This document shows, in pieces, positions 29,131 to 39,321 of a stretch of 64,000 nucleotides of DNA (the stretch's first letter is position 1; each line of letters opens with the position of its first letter). The stretch is from the NCBI GenBank assembly GCA_027493875.1, contig JAOSJX010000024.1, forward strand, positions 124,001 to 188,000. Reading direction: 5' to 3'. The position numbers and the translations under genes are program-made. Origin of the DNA: Deltaproteobacteria bacterium. GTDB taxonomy: Bacteria; Lernaellota; Lernaellaia; JACKCT01. The notes below the pieces were generated by a model that was not told the origin of the DNA, made no database searches, and was given only the letters and a program-made list of their open reading frames with translations.

Positions 29131-31135
29131 CTATTCTTTCGCCGTGAGCCAACTCTTCACTTTGCGCGCGACGGATTCGGGCGCGAATCCGAACTGTTTG
29201 TGAAGCACCGTGTCCGGGGCCGAGGCGCCGAAACGGTCCAGGCCGATCCGAAGTCCGTAACGGCCCGTCATGAGCGTCCATCCGGCGGTCGCGCCGGCTT
29301 CGATCGCGGCCGTCGGACGATCCGGCGGAACGATCTTCGCCTGCTCCTCGGCCGGGCGCGCGAGAAATTTTTCGCGGCAGACCATCGACACGACGCGGAC
29401 CGGAAAACCGTCGTCCTCAAGAATCTTCGCCGCTTCCAGCGCGACCCACACCTCGGACCCGGTCGCCACGATCGTCGCCCGGTCGTCATCCGACGAACGC
29501 AACACCTGCGCGCCGCGGAGAATATCGCCGAGCGCATAACCGTCCGCGCGCTCGATCAACGGAAGCTTCTGGCGCGTCAGCACGATCGCGGTCGGGCCGT
29601 CGTATTGGAGCGCGGAAAAGTACGCCCCCGCCGTTTCCTCCGCGTCCGCCGGGCGCAGCACGCGCAGGCCGGGGATCGCGCGGAGCGATTCGAGGTGCTC
29701 GATCGGCTGGTGCGTCGGGCCGTCTTCGCCGACCTGAAAGGAATCGTGCGTGAAGATGAAGAGCGTCGGCACGCGCATGATCGACGCCAGGCGAATCGCC
29801 GGACGCATGTAATCGGCAAAGACCAGAAACGTCGCGACGAAGGGACGCCATCCGCCGAAGGCGGCCATGCCGTTGGCCATCGCCGCCATGCCGTGCTCGC
29901 GGACGCCGAAATGGATATTGCGTCCGGTGAAATCGGCCGCGCTCACCGCGCCGCCGTTCTTGATAACCGTTTTATTGGACGACGCGAGGTCCGCCGATCC
30001 GCCGACAACGGCTGGGATGAGCTCCGCGGCGGCCTGCAACATCACGCCGCCATGCCCGCGCGTCGCGTCGGCTTTCGACGGCGCCTTGGCCGCGAGCGCG
30101 TCGAACAGGTCGTCCGGCAAGCGCCGGCTGACGAAAGCGTCGTAACGCGCGGCGCGTTCCTCGTCCTCCGTTTTCCATTGCCCGAACGCTTCGTCCCACG
30201 CGGCGCGGTCCGCCGTCTTGGCCGCCGCGACGCGCTCGCCGAAGACCCGCACCGAGGCCGGCACGTGAAATTTTTCCTCGGGCCAATCCAGCTCCTTGCG
30301 CATCGCGGCGATCTCGTCGTCGCCGAGCGGCGCGCCGTGCGATCCCGCGGTGTCGTGTTTCGTGGGCGCGCCGAAAGCGATGTGCGTATCGCAGATGATG
30401 AGCGACGGCGTGCCGGTCCGCTTGGCCTTTTCGAGCGCGGCGTCGACGGCCGCCATGTCGTGCCCGTCCACGCGTTGAATATCGAACCCGAAGGACTGAT
30501 AGCGCTCGGCGACGTTTTCGGAAAACGCGAGATCCGTTCCGCCGTCGATGGTGATGCGGTTGCTGTCGTAGAGAACGATCAGGTTCGACAAACGCAGATG
30601 GCCGGCCAGGCTGGCCGCTTCATAGCCGACGCCTTCCATCATGCAGCCGTCGCCGGCGAGAACGTAAACGCGCTGGTCGAAGGGGTCGAATCCTTCCCCC
30701 CGCGAACCGCGCCGACGCCATACGCGCGGCGAGCGCCATGCCGGCGCCGTTGGCGATGCCCTGACCGAGCGGCCCCGTCGTGACTTCCACGCCCGGGGTA
30801 TGTCCGCGTTCGGGGTGGCCCGGCGTCTTACTGCCGTACTGGCGAAAGTTCCGGATTTCCTCCATCGGCAGGTCGAAGCCAAAGAGATGAAGCAGCGCGT
30901 ATTGCAGCATGCATCCGTGGCCCGCGGAGAGGATGAACCGGTCGCGCCCCATCCAATCGGGGTCGGCCGGATCGAAACGGAGATGCCGCGCCCAAAGCAC
31001 GGACGCCAGATCCGCGCAGCCCATCGGCATGCCCGGATGCCCGGAATTCGCCGCCTGCACCGCGTCCGCGGCGAGGAAGCGAATGGTCTTCGCCACCGGC
31101 GCGAGCGCCTCGAGATCGAGAGGAGAAACCGCCAT
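29131..31135 (-). CDS. tkt: Transketolase, one frameshift
   Basis: TPP-dependent enzyme of the non-oxidative pentose phosphate pathway. The N-terminus [20 protein letters not shown], the TPP motif [20 protein letters not shown], the histidine motif [26 protein letters not shown] and [17 protein letters not shown] are all canonical. Around 668 residues, as usual. The two open frames meet at the C-run at 30708-30713; otherwise the sequence is continuous. ATG 31135 has GGAGG about nine bases upstream. It stands alone between its terminator and a 241-base divergent gap in which I see no other feature. Confidence 0.95.
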
Positions 31136-31376
31136 ATATCAAGCCTCCAAATGGAAAAAATGCCCCCAACCCGCCCGGAGCGGGAGCCCCTTATTATCAC
31201 GCGGCCGCGGGACCTGAAAGGCCGCCGGCGCCCCGTTCTTTTCGCTCCGAGACCGGCGGGTTGTGACGAATGTTGCGAAAAAAACCCCGAAATCGCCTCC
31301 GGCGGGACGCAATGCTTTCCTAAATTATTTCCACGGTTTATAGGGAAGCGGGTCAAGCGCGTCGGAATTTACGCCG

Positions 31377-32876
31377 ATGACGCGGGGGCGGGGTCGCGCT
31401 GCGCCGCCCGTGATTGAGCCCGAGGGTGGCATTGCCTATGATGGGCCGGCGCCGGGGGAGTGGGGCGGCCGGCGATCATTCTTATTCGAGGGAGCCGATT
31501 TGACGGTTTCGGGGAGCCGCGCGTTCGTCTACAGCCTCTTTCAGGACATTGTCCTGCTTGGGTCGATTATCCTGGCCGTTTGGATACGGTACAGGATCGA
31601 GCCCTTCGTGTTCGGCGAAAGCGGCGAGCCGTTATCCGTTTTCGTGGTTTTTCTCATTTTCAAAGCGAGCTTCCATTACTTCAATCTCTATCAGGTCAAT
31701 CTGCATCTCTCGTTACGCGAGTTCGTCAGCCGCCTGCTGGCCGTGAACATCGTTTCGCTCGTTCTTCTCACAATTCTTTATTATTCGTACCCCCCGCTCA
31801 TCATCGGCCGCGGCATCCTCGCGTTCTGCGTGGTGAGCGTGATCTTTTCGACGTCGCTCTACCGCGGGTTATGGAGCGCCCTGTCGCGCGACGTCGCGTT
31901 TTCGAAAAACGTGCTCATCCTCGGCGACGAGCGCGCCGCCCGCGTGGTGGTGGAAGAAATCGAGGACTACCGCCATTCCGGGTATCGCGTCGTCGGCTTG
32001 ATTTCCGGCAAGGCGGAGCGCGTCGGCGAGGACATCGCCCGCGGACGCAAGATCATCGGCACCAACGCCGACATGCGGCGCATTTGCGACGAGGAGGACA
32101 TCGATCTCATCATCGTCGCGCTGGAGGAGTCGCGCGGCAATCTTCCGGTCAACGAGTTGATGGATCTCAAGGTCCTCGGCGTGCAGATCGTCGAAAGCAC
32201 CGACTTTCACGAGCAGTTCCGCGGAAAGATCGTGCTCGAGGGGCTCCGCGCGAGCTGGTTCATTTTTTCCGACGGCTTCGTCGTCGGCCGTTTCAGCACG
32301 TGACGAAACGTATCTTCGACGTCGCGGCCGCGCTCACGTTGCTCGTCGTCACCGCGCCGATCGCGGCCGCCGTCACGTTCCTGGTCAAAGTCACAAGCAG
32401 GGGCCCCGTCCTCTACAAGCAGGAGCGCGTCGGACGCCACGGCCATACGTTTACGCTGTTCAAATTCCGTTCGATGACGGTCGACTCGGAGAAGGACGGT
32501 CCGCAGTGGGCGGTGGAAAACGATCCGCGGGTCACGGGAATCGGCCGCTTCATCCGCCGCTTCCGCATCGACGAGATTCCGCAGATCCTCAACGTGCTGC
32601 GCGGGGAGATGAGCTTCGTGGGACCGCGTCCCGAGCGCCCGTTTTTTCGTCACGAAGCTGACGCGCATGATCCCGTTCTATTCCCAGCGCCATGTCATCA
32701 AGCCGGGCATCACCGGCTGGGCCCAGGTCCGCTACCCTTACGGCAGCACGATCGAGGACGCCAAGGAAAAGCTGCAACTCGATCTTTACTACATCAAAAA
32801 CGTTTCCCTCGCGTTCGACCTCAAAATTCTCGTCGAAACCATCAGTGTCGTTTTCGGAAAGATGAAGGCGCATTAA
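31377..32876 (+). CDS. Exopolysaccharide initiating sugar transferase (polyprenyl glycosylphosphotransferase), two frameshifts
   Basis: An inner-membrane enzyme that transfers a sugar-1-phosphate to undecaprenyl phosphate. The N-terminal half has membrane helices (SLFQDIVLLGSIILAVWIRY, VFLIFKASFHYFNL and others) and a Rossmann-like CoA-binding segment VLILGDERAARVVVEEI. The C-terminal catalytic domain has KRIFDVAAALTLLVV, RVGRHGHTFTLFKFRSM, LRGEMSFVGPRPERP and PGITGWAQVRYPYG. Frames change near 32298 and in the T-run at 32641-32646. The order matches the EPS_sugtrans family. A period-7 repeat starts two bases after the stop. Confidence 0.88.
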
Positions 32877-32877
32877 G

Positions 32878-32905
32878 CAGTGGCCAGTAACCAGTAGCCA
32901 GTGGC
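32878..32905. repeat. Short period-7 array at a gene end
   Basis: Four heptamers (CAGTGGC, CAGTAAC, CAGTAGC, CAGTGGC) start two bases after the stop codon of the sugar transferase. They are the reverse complement of the ACTGGCY heptamers at 33482. Confidence 0.75.
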
Positions 32906-32986
32906 CGGCGCCGAGTGGTCGGGAACCTACGATCGACAACAAGCCGATCGATTCGCAAGAACGGACGATGATCACTGCGGGTGGCG

Positions 32987-33387
32987 TTATGATTTCCGCG
33001 AAGTCGTTCTACTGATTTCCGACGTTTTCACACCCGTTGACCGAAAAAGCCCATTGAGCATCTTTCCGATTTCCGCGGCCTGCTTCAGTAATTCGTCAAC
33101 GGCATCGTTGGCGATGAAGTCGAGCTTAAACGCGAGAAGAAGCAGTGTTTCGACCTCCGCGAGAGAGCCCTTTGCGTAACTCAAGAACCGCGCGAATTCG
33201 CGCGTACGATTCCGCTCGTGCCCTTCCGCGATATTCGCCGGGATGGACACGGCGGCCCTTCGAATCTGGCTTTTAGACCGTATTCCTCGCCGGTCGGAAG
33301 TTCGCCGCTCGCCCGATAACATCCAACGACGAAGGTCATTGCTTTTTGCCAAACCAAAAGATCGCGATAACTTTTCACGGCAGCCAT
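32987..33387 (-). CDS. Four-helix bundle protein (23S rRNA IVS protein family), one frameshift
   Basis: About 133 residues. The opening SYRDLLVWQKAMTFVVGCYR and the core SQIRRAAVSIPANIAEGHER with RFLSYAKGSLAEVETLLLL are the signature of the S23/four-helix-bundle family first noticed in 23S rRNA intervening sequences; here it is a free-standing gene of unknown role. The frame breaks at the A4 run at about 33270-33273, and one extra A unites LKSQIRRAAV. ATG 33387 begins MAAVKSYRD. Confidence 0.88.
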
Positions 33388-33481
33388 CGCCGTCCTTGAG
33401 TTTCGCGCCCCTTAATTGTTCTGGGGTTCCAGGTCTTCATCGATTTCCCCGCGCCGGTCTTGCCGCTTGCAATCACTGACG

Positions 33482-33593
33482 ACTGGCCGCTGGCCACCGG
33501 CTACTGGCTACTGGCCACTGGCCACTGGCTACTGGCCACTGGCCACTGGCTACTGGCCACTGGCTACTGGCCACTGGCTACTGGCCACTGACT
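33482..33593. repeat. Period-7 tandem array, 16 units
   Basis: Sixteen consecutive heptamers of the form ACTGGCC/ACTGGCT, with only the first three and the last degenerate. There are no spacers, so it is not a CRISPR. It overlaps the last codons and the stop codon (33578-33580) of the minus-strand cytochrome gene. The same heptamer occurs at 40466 and, inverted, at 32878. Confidence 0.92.
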
Positions 33594-33959
33594 TTGTGGC
33601 AGGTCAGGCAATCGCGCGGATAGCGCGGTCCTTTTTCTTTGGCCGCGTGGCAGTCGGTGCATTGTTTGTGGAACGCGGCGCGGGCGGCGGGGACCTTGGG
33701 TTCGGAACGCTTCGCGGTATGGCACTCGGTGCATTTGAACTTGTTGTCCGATATGCCCTGGTGGTGGCAGACGAGGCAGTTGCCGCCGGCGAATTTGATG
33801 TGTTCGAGGTGCGCGAATTCGACCGGCGGCTTTTTTCGCGTGGCCGGGAATGCGTATCGTGATTTTTTCCGGGGCCTGCGGCGGCGCGGCGAACAGCAGC
33901 GCGCCCGCTCCCGCGGCGAAAAACGTCGCGGCCAGAAACAGAACGGCGTATTTCCTCAC
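33578..33959 (-). CDS. Exported tetraheme cytochrome c (class III-like), one frameshift
   Basis: About 127 residues. The signal peptide MRKYAVLFLAATFFAAGAG is followed, after a frame change near 33830, by four heme-binding motifs: CLVCHH, CTECH, CTDCH and CLTCH. The first CxxCHH with an extra histidine and the spacing resemble cytochrome c3/c7 proteins that carry low-potential electrons in the periplasm. The GTG start at 33959 has GGGAGGGAC upstream. The stop TAG lies inside the heptamer array, so the last residues KVSGQ are encoded by repeat DNA. Partner unknown. Confidence 0.8.
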
Positions 33960-34026
33960 GATCGTCCCTCCCGGTTCGTGCCGGTTGATTATAACGCGGC
34001 GCGCCGCCGCGCCAACATCACGAAAC

Positions 34027-35247
34027 TCATAGATTGCGCGCGATCCATTCGGCGGCCCGCCGGCGGCCCGCCTCCGTCTGTTCCGATCCCGCCGGCATGG
34101 GGAAATACGGCGCGCGCGCCGACACCGCCTGCCGCCGCGCGTCCGCGGCGGGCAGCGTTTTCAACGACGCCGGAGAAAAATCCCACAACGCCGCGCGCGT
34201 TTGCCAGAGAACCGTCTCCTTATCGTCGCCCAGGGCTTGATGGATGAGGCCGAGCTCGTACGCGATGCCGGCGTGGCCCGGCGCGAGTTCCGACGCCTGC
34301 GTCGCAAGATCGGCGGCGTGCGGGAGGTCGCCCGACGCCCGCGCCGCGCGGGCTTCTTCCAGCAGCGCCGCGGCGCGCCGGCGTTCTTCCGGCGTCCCCG
34401 ACAACGGTTGGCTCCAGAGCGGCGGGTCTCCGGGAACCGGCCACGCGGCGAGCACCGCCAGCGGAAGTTTTTCCGCGGCAAGCGTCCGCAGGACGCGCCC
34501 GTATTCGTAACCGAGCGCCCACAAACTCTCCTGGCGTAGATGGTAGGCGGCCAGCTCCGCCGCGTTGCGCGGTTCGGCCAAAAGATCCACGCGGCCCTCG
34601 GCGCCGGACGGACGCGGCACCGGCGCGCGCAACCGGCGCACTTCGCGCAGAAAATTTTTCGGAATCAGCGGACTCAGCAGCAACTCCTCGGGCATCGGGT
34701 CGTCGGGCGCGGGGAGCGCGTGGTCGAAAAGGCGCGGAAGCCGCTCCCGGCCGCGCGCGTCGAGCAGCAGCGCGCTCGCGTGCTCGTGCGCCCCGCCGCC
34801 GAGCGCCGTGCGCGGACAAACGACCGCGAGCGTCGGGGACACGCGCGGCAACGCGTCGAGAAGCCGGGTAAGATCCGTCAGCGTTTGCGACGGGCTGAAC
34901 GTGTCGACGATCTCCACCTCGAGCGACGGCCGGAGCGCGGCCGTCTCGCGGCGGACGAGCTCGATGAACGCGCCGCCGCCGTCGAGGGCCCACGGTCCCT
35001 GCCCGACCAACACCAAACGCAGCGTTTTCGGCCGCCGCGCGACGGAGAACTCCACGGACGTCCCCGGAACGCGCGCCCAATCGCCGTCGATGACGAGAAG
35101 GTCGGAACTGTCGGTGGATGAACCCGTCTGGAGAATGAGCGGTTTGGCGACGAGGATGAGAAAACCGAGCAGCAGGGCGTTCAGCGTCACGATCAGCCAC
35201 GGCGCCCGCCGCGCGGCCGGACGGATTTTTTCGGAATAGCGGCCCAC
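34027..35247 (-). CDS. Membrane-anchored protein with TPR-like C-terminus, unknown
   Basis: An intact 406-residue protein. One membrane helix near the start (APWLIVTLNALLLGFLILVA) is followed by an extracytoplasmic domain with LRLVLVGQGPWALDGGGAF and LEVEIVDTFSPSQTLTDLTR, the latter resembling an SGNH-type or substrate-binding strand order but without a clear catalytic motif. The C-terminal third has TPR-like helices: AALLEEARAARASGDLPHAA and LAPGHAGIAYELGLIHQALG. GTG 35247 is preferred because GGGGAGGG lies just upstream and a longer start has no such site. No family is recognised. Confidence 0.7.
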   Translation of the reverse strand: MGRYSEKIRPAARRAPWLIVTLNALLLGFLILVAKPLILQTGSSTDSSDLLVIDGDWARVPGTSVEFSVARRPKTLRLVLVGQGPWALDGGGAFIELVRRETAALRPSLEVEIVDTFSPSQTLTDLTRLLDALPRVSPTLAVVCPRTALGGGAHEHASALLLDARGRERLPRLFDHALPAPDDPMPEELLLSPLIPKNFLREVRRLRAPVPRPSGAEGRVDLLAEPRNAAELAAYHLRQESLWALGYEYGRVLRTLAAEKLPLAVLAAWPVPGDPPLWSQPLSGTPEERRRAAALLEEARAARASGDLPHAADLATQASELAPGHAGIAYELGLIHQALGDDKETVLWQTRAALWDFSPASLKTLPAADARRQAVSARAPYFPMPAGSEQTEAGRRRAAEWIARNL

Positions 35248-35342
35248 GGTCCCTCCCCTCGCCGAATATGCGTCACCGACTTTCAAAGGGCAAGCCGCGG
35301 GCGCTTTCGCGCGGTGCGCGCGCCCGGTAGGATACGGTTTCC

Positions 35343-36615
35343 ATGAAGCGCCCGCTCGCGATGGCTTTTTCTTGTTTTTTTGTGGTCGGCGGCCTCCGTG
35401 TCTTCGGTTGCGGCGGAGAAGGAGCCGTGCGGCCGGGTCATCACGGCGTCGACGGAAATCACCGGCGACATCGACTGCCGCGATGAGACGGCGCCGTCCG
35501 TGCTGGTCGTCGGCGCCGACGACGTCACGGTCACCTGCCGCGGCGGGCGCCTCGCCGGCGGATCGAACTGCCGCGCGGTCGTGGACGTGTCCGGCCGGCG
35601 CAACGCCGTCATCCTCGGGTGTGAAATCGTCGGCTGCGATACGGGGATCTTCGCCGAAAACGCGCCCGGATTCGTCGCCGCGGACAACGCCGTCTCCGGA
35701 TTCCGGCGCTTCGGTATCGAAGCGACGCGCGTGAACGGTTTTCAGATCGACGGCAACCGCATCGACGGGAACGGCGCGCAGGGCGGCATCGAACTGCGCG
35801 CGTCGGACGGCGGAAAGGTTTCCTCGAACGTGGTGCGCGGGCTACGGTTGAACGGCATCGGCCTGTACGGCGCGTCGCGCGTGCTGTTGCGGGAAAACCA
35901 CGTCCGCGACATCGGCGATACCTGTTTCGGATTCTTCGGCATGCCGGAGGAAAACCGCGTCACGCATCACGTGCAGTCCGTCGGCAACCGCGCCGCCGGC
36001 TGCCGCAACATCGGCGCGCACGAGATCATGTTCGGCAGCCACGACCTCCACTTCGCCGAAAACGTGATGCGCGGCGGACGCAACGGTTTTCTCATCTACC
36101 ACGGCGACGGCCGAACGATCCACGCGATCGACATCGTTCGCAACCGTATCGAAGGGCACGAATCCGGCGTCAACGTCGCCGGCGATACCGAGCGGGTCCG
36201 CGTGCGCGGCAATCTTTTTGCCGGCGCGCTCGTGGCGATTCATCTTCAGAAGGCCGGTGACGTGGACATCTCCGAAAATGTTTTTCTCCCGCCGGATGAC
36301 GCCTCGGATGCCGCGCTGCTCGAAGCGGCGGACGTGCGCGGTCTGCGGTTTTCGTCGAATGAGATCGGCGCGTTCCGCGGCCTGGTCGCCGCCAAGGACG
36401 TGTCGCCGTTGACGTTGGACGATAATTTCTGGAGGGGTTGCCCGAATCTCTCCTTGTTCTCGATCGAAGGCGGCCGTGTCCCGGACTTCCTCGGTGTCAT
36501 GCGCGGGGCGTTGGGGTCCTTCGAGTTCGTTGATGAAGACGGCGACGGAGCGGACGACGGGCTTTGTTTGCGGGAGGAATATGATATGTGCACGGTTCCA
36601 TCGCCGCCTTGGTAA
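35343..36615 (+). CDS. Secreted right-handed beta-helix protein, one frameshift
   Basis: About 423 residues. The start MKRPLAMAFSCFLWSAA, once one T is removed from the seven-T run at about 35375-35381, forms a signal peptide cleaved after VAA. The mature part is a parallel beta-helix of the NosD/pectate-lyase type, with repeated strands such as GIFAENAPGFVAADNAVSG, QIDGNRIDGNGAQGG, RVLLRENHVRDIGDTCFG and VRVRGNLFAGALVAIHL. The C-terminus ends in an acidic EF-like DEDGDGADDG and a CTVP segment. Substrate unknown; such helices often bind or act on polysaccharide. Confidence 0.82.
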
Positions 36616-36683
36616 GCGCCGTCGCCTTGCGCGGCGGATATTTTCGCGCGAAGGTTTGGGGAAGGGAGATCACCGCGGTGTGT

Positions 36684-37124
36684 ATGAAAGACCAAGGATG
36701 CGTGCTGCCTCGTTCGCGAAGGTCGGTGCACGACTATTTCGCGAAGGGATGCAGCCGCCGGCGCGACGCCTTGCCCTACCGCGGCGATCTCGTCGAAGGA
36801 TCGTCCCGCCTGCGCGCCCGCTTTTCCTTTCGTCTGACGGACGGCGCACGCGGATCGCCGCGCGACGGACCGCTGATCGAGGAGGCGTCGTTCGACGCCA
36901 CAACCTGCGCCACGTTGATCGCTCTGTGCGCGTTTCTCGCGGAGTGGATGGAGGGGTCCGTCCCGGACGCCGCGTTTTCCGTGTCCGCCGGCGACCTCCT
37001 TACCTGCTTTCCCCGAAATTCCTCCTCCAAGCATGACCGGGCCGATCTGGCCGTTGAAGCCCTGCGCGCGGCCGCGCGCGGGATCATGAATCATCAAACC
37101 ATCGAAAGGAGCGCGAACGCATGA
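36684..37124 (+). CDS. NifU/IscU-like domain protein (tentative)
   Basis: About 146 residues from ATG 36684. The recognisable part is the C-terminal half: LRARFSFRLTDG, IEEASFDATTCATLIALCAF and LAEWMEG, then KHDRADLAVEALRAAARG. This order, with a cysteine after a beta-strand and a late RA-LA-AL helix, resembles iron-sulfur scaffold proteins of the NifU-N family, but the other cluster cysteines are not all evident. The N-terminus may be shifted: another frame reads YERPRMRAASFAKVG just upstream. The stop overlaps the start of the next gene (ATGA), so the two are coupled. Confidence 0.45.
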   Translation: MKDQGCVLPRSRRSVHDYFAKGCSRRRDALPYRGDLVEGSSRLRARFSFRLTDGARGSPRDGPLIEEASFDATTCATLIALCAFLAEWMEGSVPDAAFSVSAGDLLTCFPRNSSSKHDRADLAVEALRAAARGIMNHQTIERSANA

Positions 37125-37461
37125 AGGTGGCGTATCTCTCTTCATCACGCAGGGGCACACCGTGTCATTCAAGCTCGGCAAGATGATCCTGCCGCAACTC
37201 GAGGAAGGCCGGCACGGCGTGGACGTCGCGGGGATGTTTTTCTTCGAGGACAACAACTACGTGCTGACGAAAGGCAATCCGATCGGCGAGCGGCTGGCGA
37301 AGGTCGCCAAGGAAAAAGGCATCCTGCTGATGGGTTGCGATCAGTGCTGCTACGAGCGGGAAATCGCCGACAAGCTGGTGGACGGCGCGTCCATCGGCTG
37401 CTTTCCGGATCTCTACGGCGCGCTGGCCGGCAGTCCGCCGGATCTCGTCATCAGCCTCTGA
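37121..37461 (+). CDS. DsrE-like protein resembling SaoD, one frameshift
   Basis: About 112 residues. The body reads KLGKMILPQLEEG, VAGMFFFEDNNYVLTKGNP, IGERLAKVAKEKGILLMGCD, QCCYEREIADKLVDG and CFPDLYGALAG. This matches the DsrE-related small proteins annotated as SaoD, which occur in selenium-associated gene sets; that family name is from memory and should be checked. The start MKVAYL at 37121 is out of frame with the body: two surplus bases in CTCTCTT (about 37135-37141) restore MKVAYLFITQGHTVSF. The conserved CxxCC may bind metal or sulfur. It follows the NifU-like gene with a four-base overlap. Confidence 0.6.
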
Positions 37462-37465
37462 CAAA

Positions 37466-37520
37466 AAAATCGGGGGCTATCGGGTTATCGAGGCGGCGGA
37501 TAAACCCCCAATTCCTCGGT
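37466..37520 (-). terminator. Probable terminator of the M14 peptidase gene
   Basis: Read on the minus strand, GGGGG and CCCCC enclose about 28 bases and are followed by GATTTTTTT. It lies just after the stop of the minus-strand peptidase gene. The long loop makes it weaker than the one at 29090. Confidence 0.5.
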
Positions 37521-37556
37521 CCCGGTAGTTCCCGCTTTTTTCGCGCGGCCGGCCGG

Positions 37557-39199
37557 TCAGCAGCCGCAGCCGCCGCCCCCGCCGCCGTCGCCGCCGCCGG
37601 TCTCGGGCGCCTCGTCGGAGCCGCCGGGACCGCCGTAATAATCGTCGCCGTCGTCCCCGTTGCCGAGCGAATCGTCGTCGCCGCCGGCGTCGTCGTCATC
37701 GCCCGTCGTCGTGGTGAGCTGCACGTGAAAGAGCTGGTTGCGGCGGATGTCGCCGGCGGAAACGAATTCGACCGTGTAGCGGTAATCCGTGTCCGCCGCG
37801 AGCGGCTCGCGGTCGATGAAATCGTACGCGGCCCGCCCCGGCGCGATCAGGTCGCCGTTGAGCTTGATCGTGTCGCGGCCGGAAGAATCGGTCCGGTAAA
37901 CGTTCCAGCCGAGCGCCGCCGTCTCCATCACCGGGGACCACGTGATTTCCGCGCCCTGGCCGCTGAGGGCGGCCGTGATCTTCCAAAGGTCCGTCGACAG
38001 CGTCCTTTCGGGATACTGCGACATCGCGATCGCCAGCAGAATGGCGTTGAAATTGTCGTCGGTGACCGGGTCGATGATCTCCGGTCCGGATAAAAACCGC
38101 CCGCCAGTTGCGACGACGGGGATAGCTCGAACGTGAACGCGTAGATCCCGAGCTCGCCGTACGCCCAATCGGTCGTGTCCCCCGAGGTGGGATACAGATC
38201 CACCGCCTGCTGCGCGGTGTAGCCGTTCTGCTCGGCCATCACGCCGCCGAGGCGTTCGAAAATGGCGACGTCCAGTTCGCTGCCGACCGGCTCGCGCGTG
38301 TAACCCCACGGCCAAAGAATGAGTTCGCTGTACGTATGCAGCGTAATCAGCGTGGTGATGTTTTCGTGCTCGTAAATATAGTCGCGCAGCGCCTGCGTTT
38401 CGGGCTCGGAGAACGCTTCCGGGCCGCGGTAGGTCAGATCGCACGCGAACCCCGTCGCGCCCGGGCCGCCCCACTCGTAGCCGTAATTGCGGTTGAGATC
38501 CACGCCCCAGCACGCGCGCGGCTACAGGCCGTTGACGCGCCGGTTTTTTCGCCAGTACTTGAACCGCTCGCCGGCGTGATCGTACTCGCCGCCGTCCGGG
38601 TTGATGTTCGGCACGACGAAGATCTCCCGTTCGTTCACCATCGCCGTGATGAAATCGTCGTAGCCGTAGCTCTCGACGAGGCCGCGCGCCGTATAGAGAG
38701 CCACTTCGGGCGTGAGAATCTCGCGCGCGTGATGCATGGCCACGAGCAGAAAGCCGCCTTCCTCCGGCTCGTCCTTGTAGGCGTTGTCGGAAATCTTGAG
38801 CGCCCAGATCTCGCGGCCCTCGTGCGTCTGCCCGATGCTCGCGATCCGCGCGATGTCCGGATTGAGATCCGCGAGCCGCTCGAGTTCGGCGTATTGCTCC
38901 GCGTAATCGTGATACGCGCCGTAATCGGCGGGAAACGTATCTTCTTCCTCGATCACGGTGAACGGCAGGTGCAGAACCTTCAGGTCGCCCAGGCGGTCCG
39001 CGTCGAGTTCCGCGACGAGCCAGCCTTCGTCCGGATGCACTTCACGAATGGCCGCGCCGAGATTCGCCACGGCGGCGCGGTCCTGCCAGGTCGCGGCCTC
39101 GATGCGGACCGTCACCACACCGTGCGACGCGGACACCGCGCTTGCGGTCAACCATAACGATAGAACAACAGCCGCGAACGCGGCACCGACGGGACGCAT
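37557..39199 (-). CDS. Secreted M14 zinc carboxypeptidase with acidic C-terminal tail; one in-frame amber and one frameshift
   Basis: About 547 residues with a signal peptide (LSLWLTASAVSASHG). Zinc ligands are visible: LVAMHHAREILTPE (His and Glu) and LITLHTYSELILWPWGY (His); GVDLNRNYGYEWGG holds the substrate-binding arginine and YAFTFELSP the catalytic glutamate. All key residues are present. A fibronectin-like domain follows (ITWSPVMETAALGWNVYRTD), then an acidic Gly-rich stretch ending in GGGGGGCGC. Two defects occur: TAG at 38522-38524 in frame between RVNGL and PRACWG, most simply a CAG-to-TAG change, and a frameshift near 38105. Signal, fold and tail suggest a cell-surface peptidase. 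Confidence 0.82.
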
Positions 39200-39321
39200 G
39201 GGACCCTCCCGAAATTCAACTACCCTCCCCTTATTTGTCTCATAAACCGGCGGTCGTTTTCAACAAGACCGGCAATCTCGGCCCGTCCGTTCACTTCGCG
39301 GCTTATGGGAGGGAACAAACG

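Noticed and set aside
33482..33593. CRISPR array
   Set aside because: Units are seven bases with no spacers, and no cas genes are present.
38522..38524. Pyrrolysine insertion at TAG in the M14 peptidase
   Set aside because: Pyrrolysine is known mainly in methylamine methyltransferases, and no pyl gene is seen; mutation or error is simpler.
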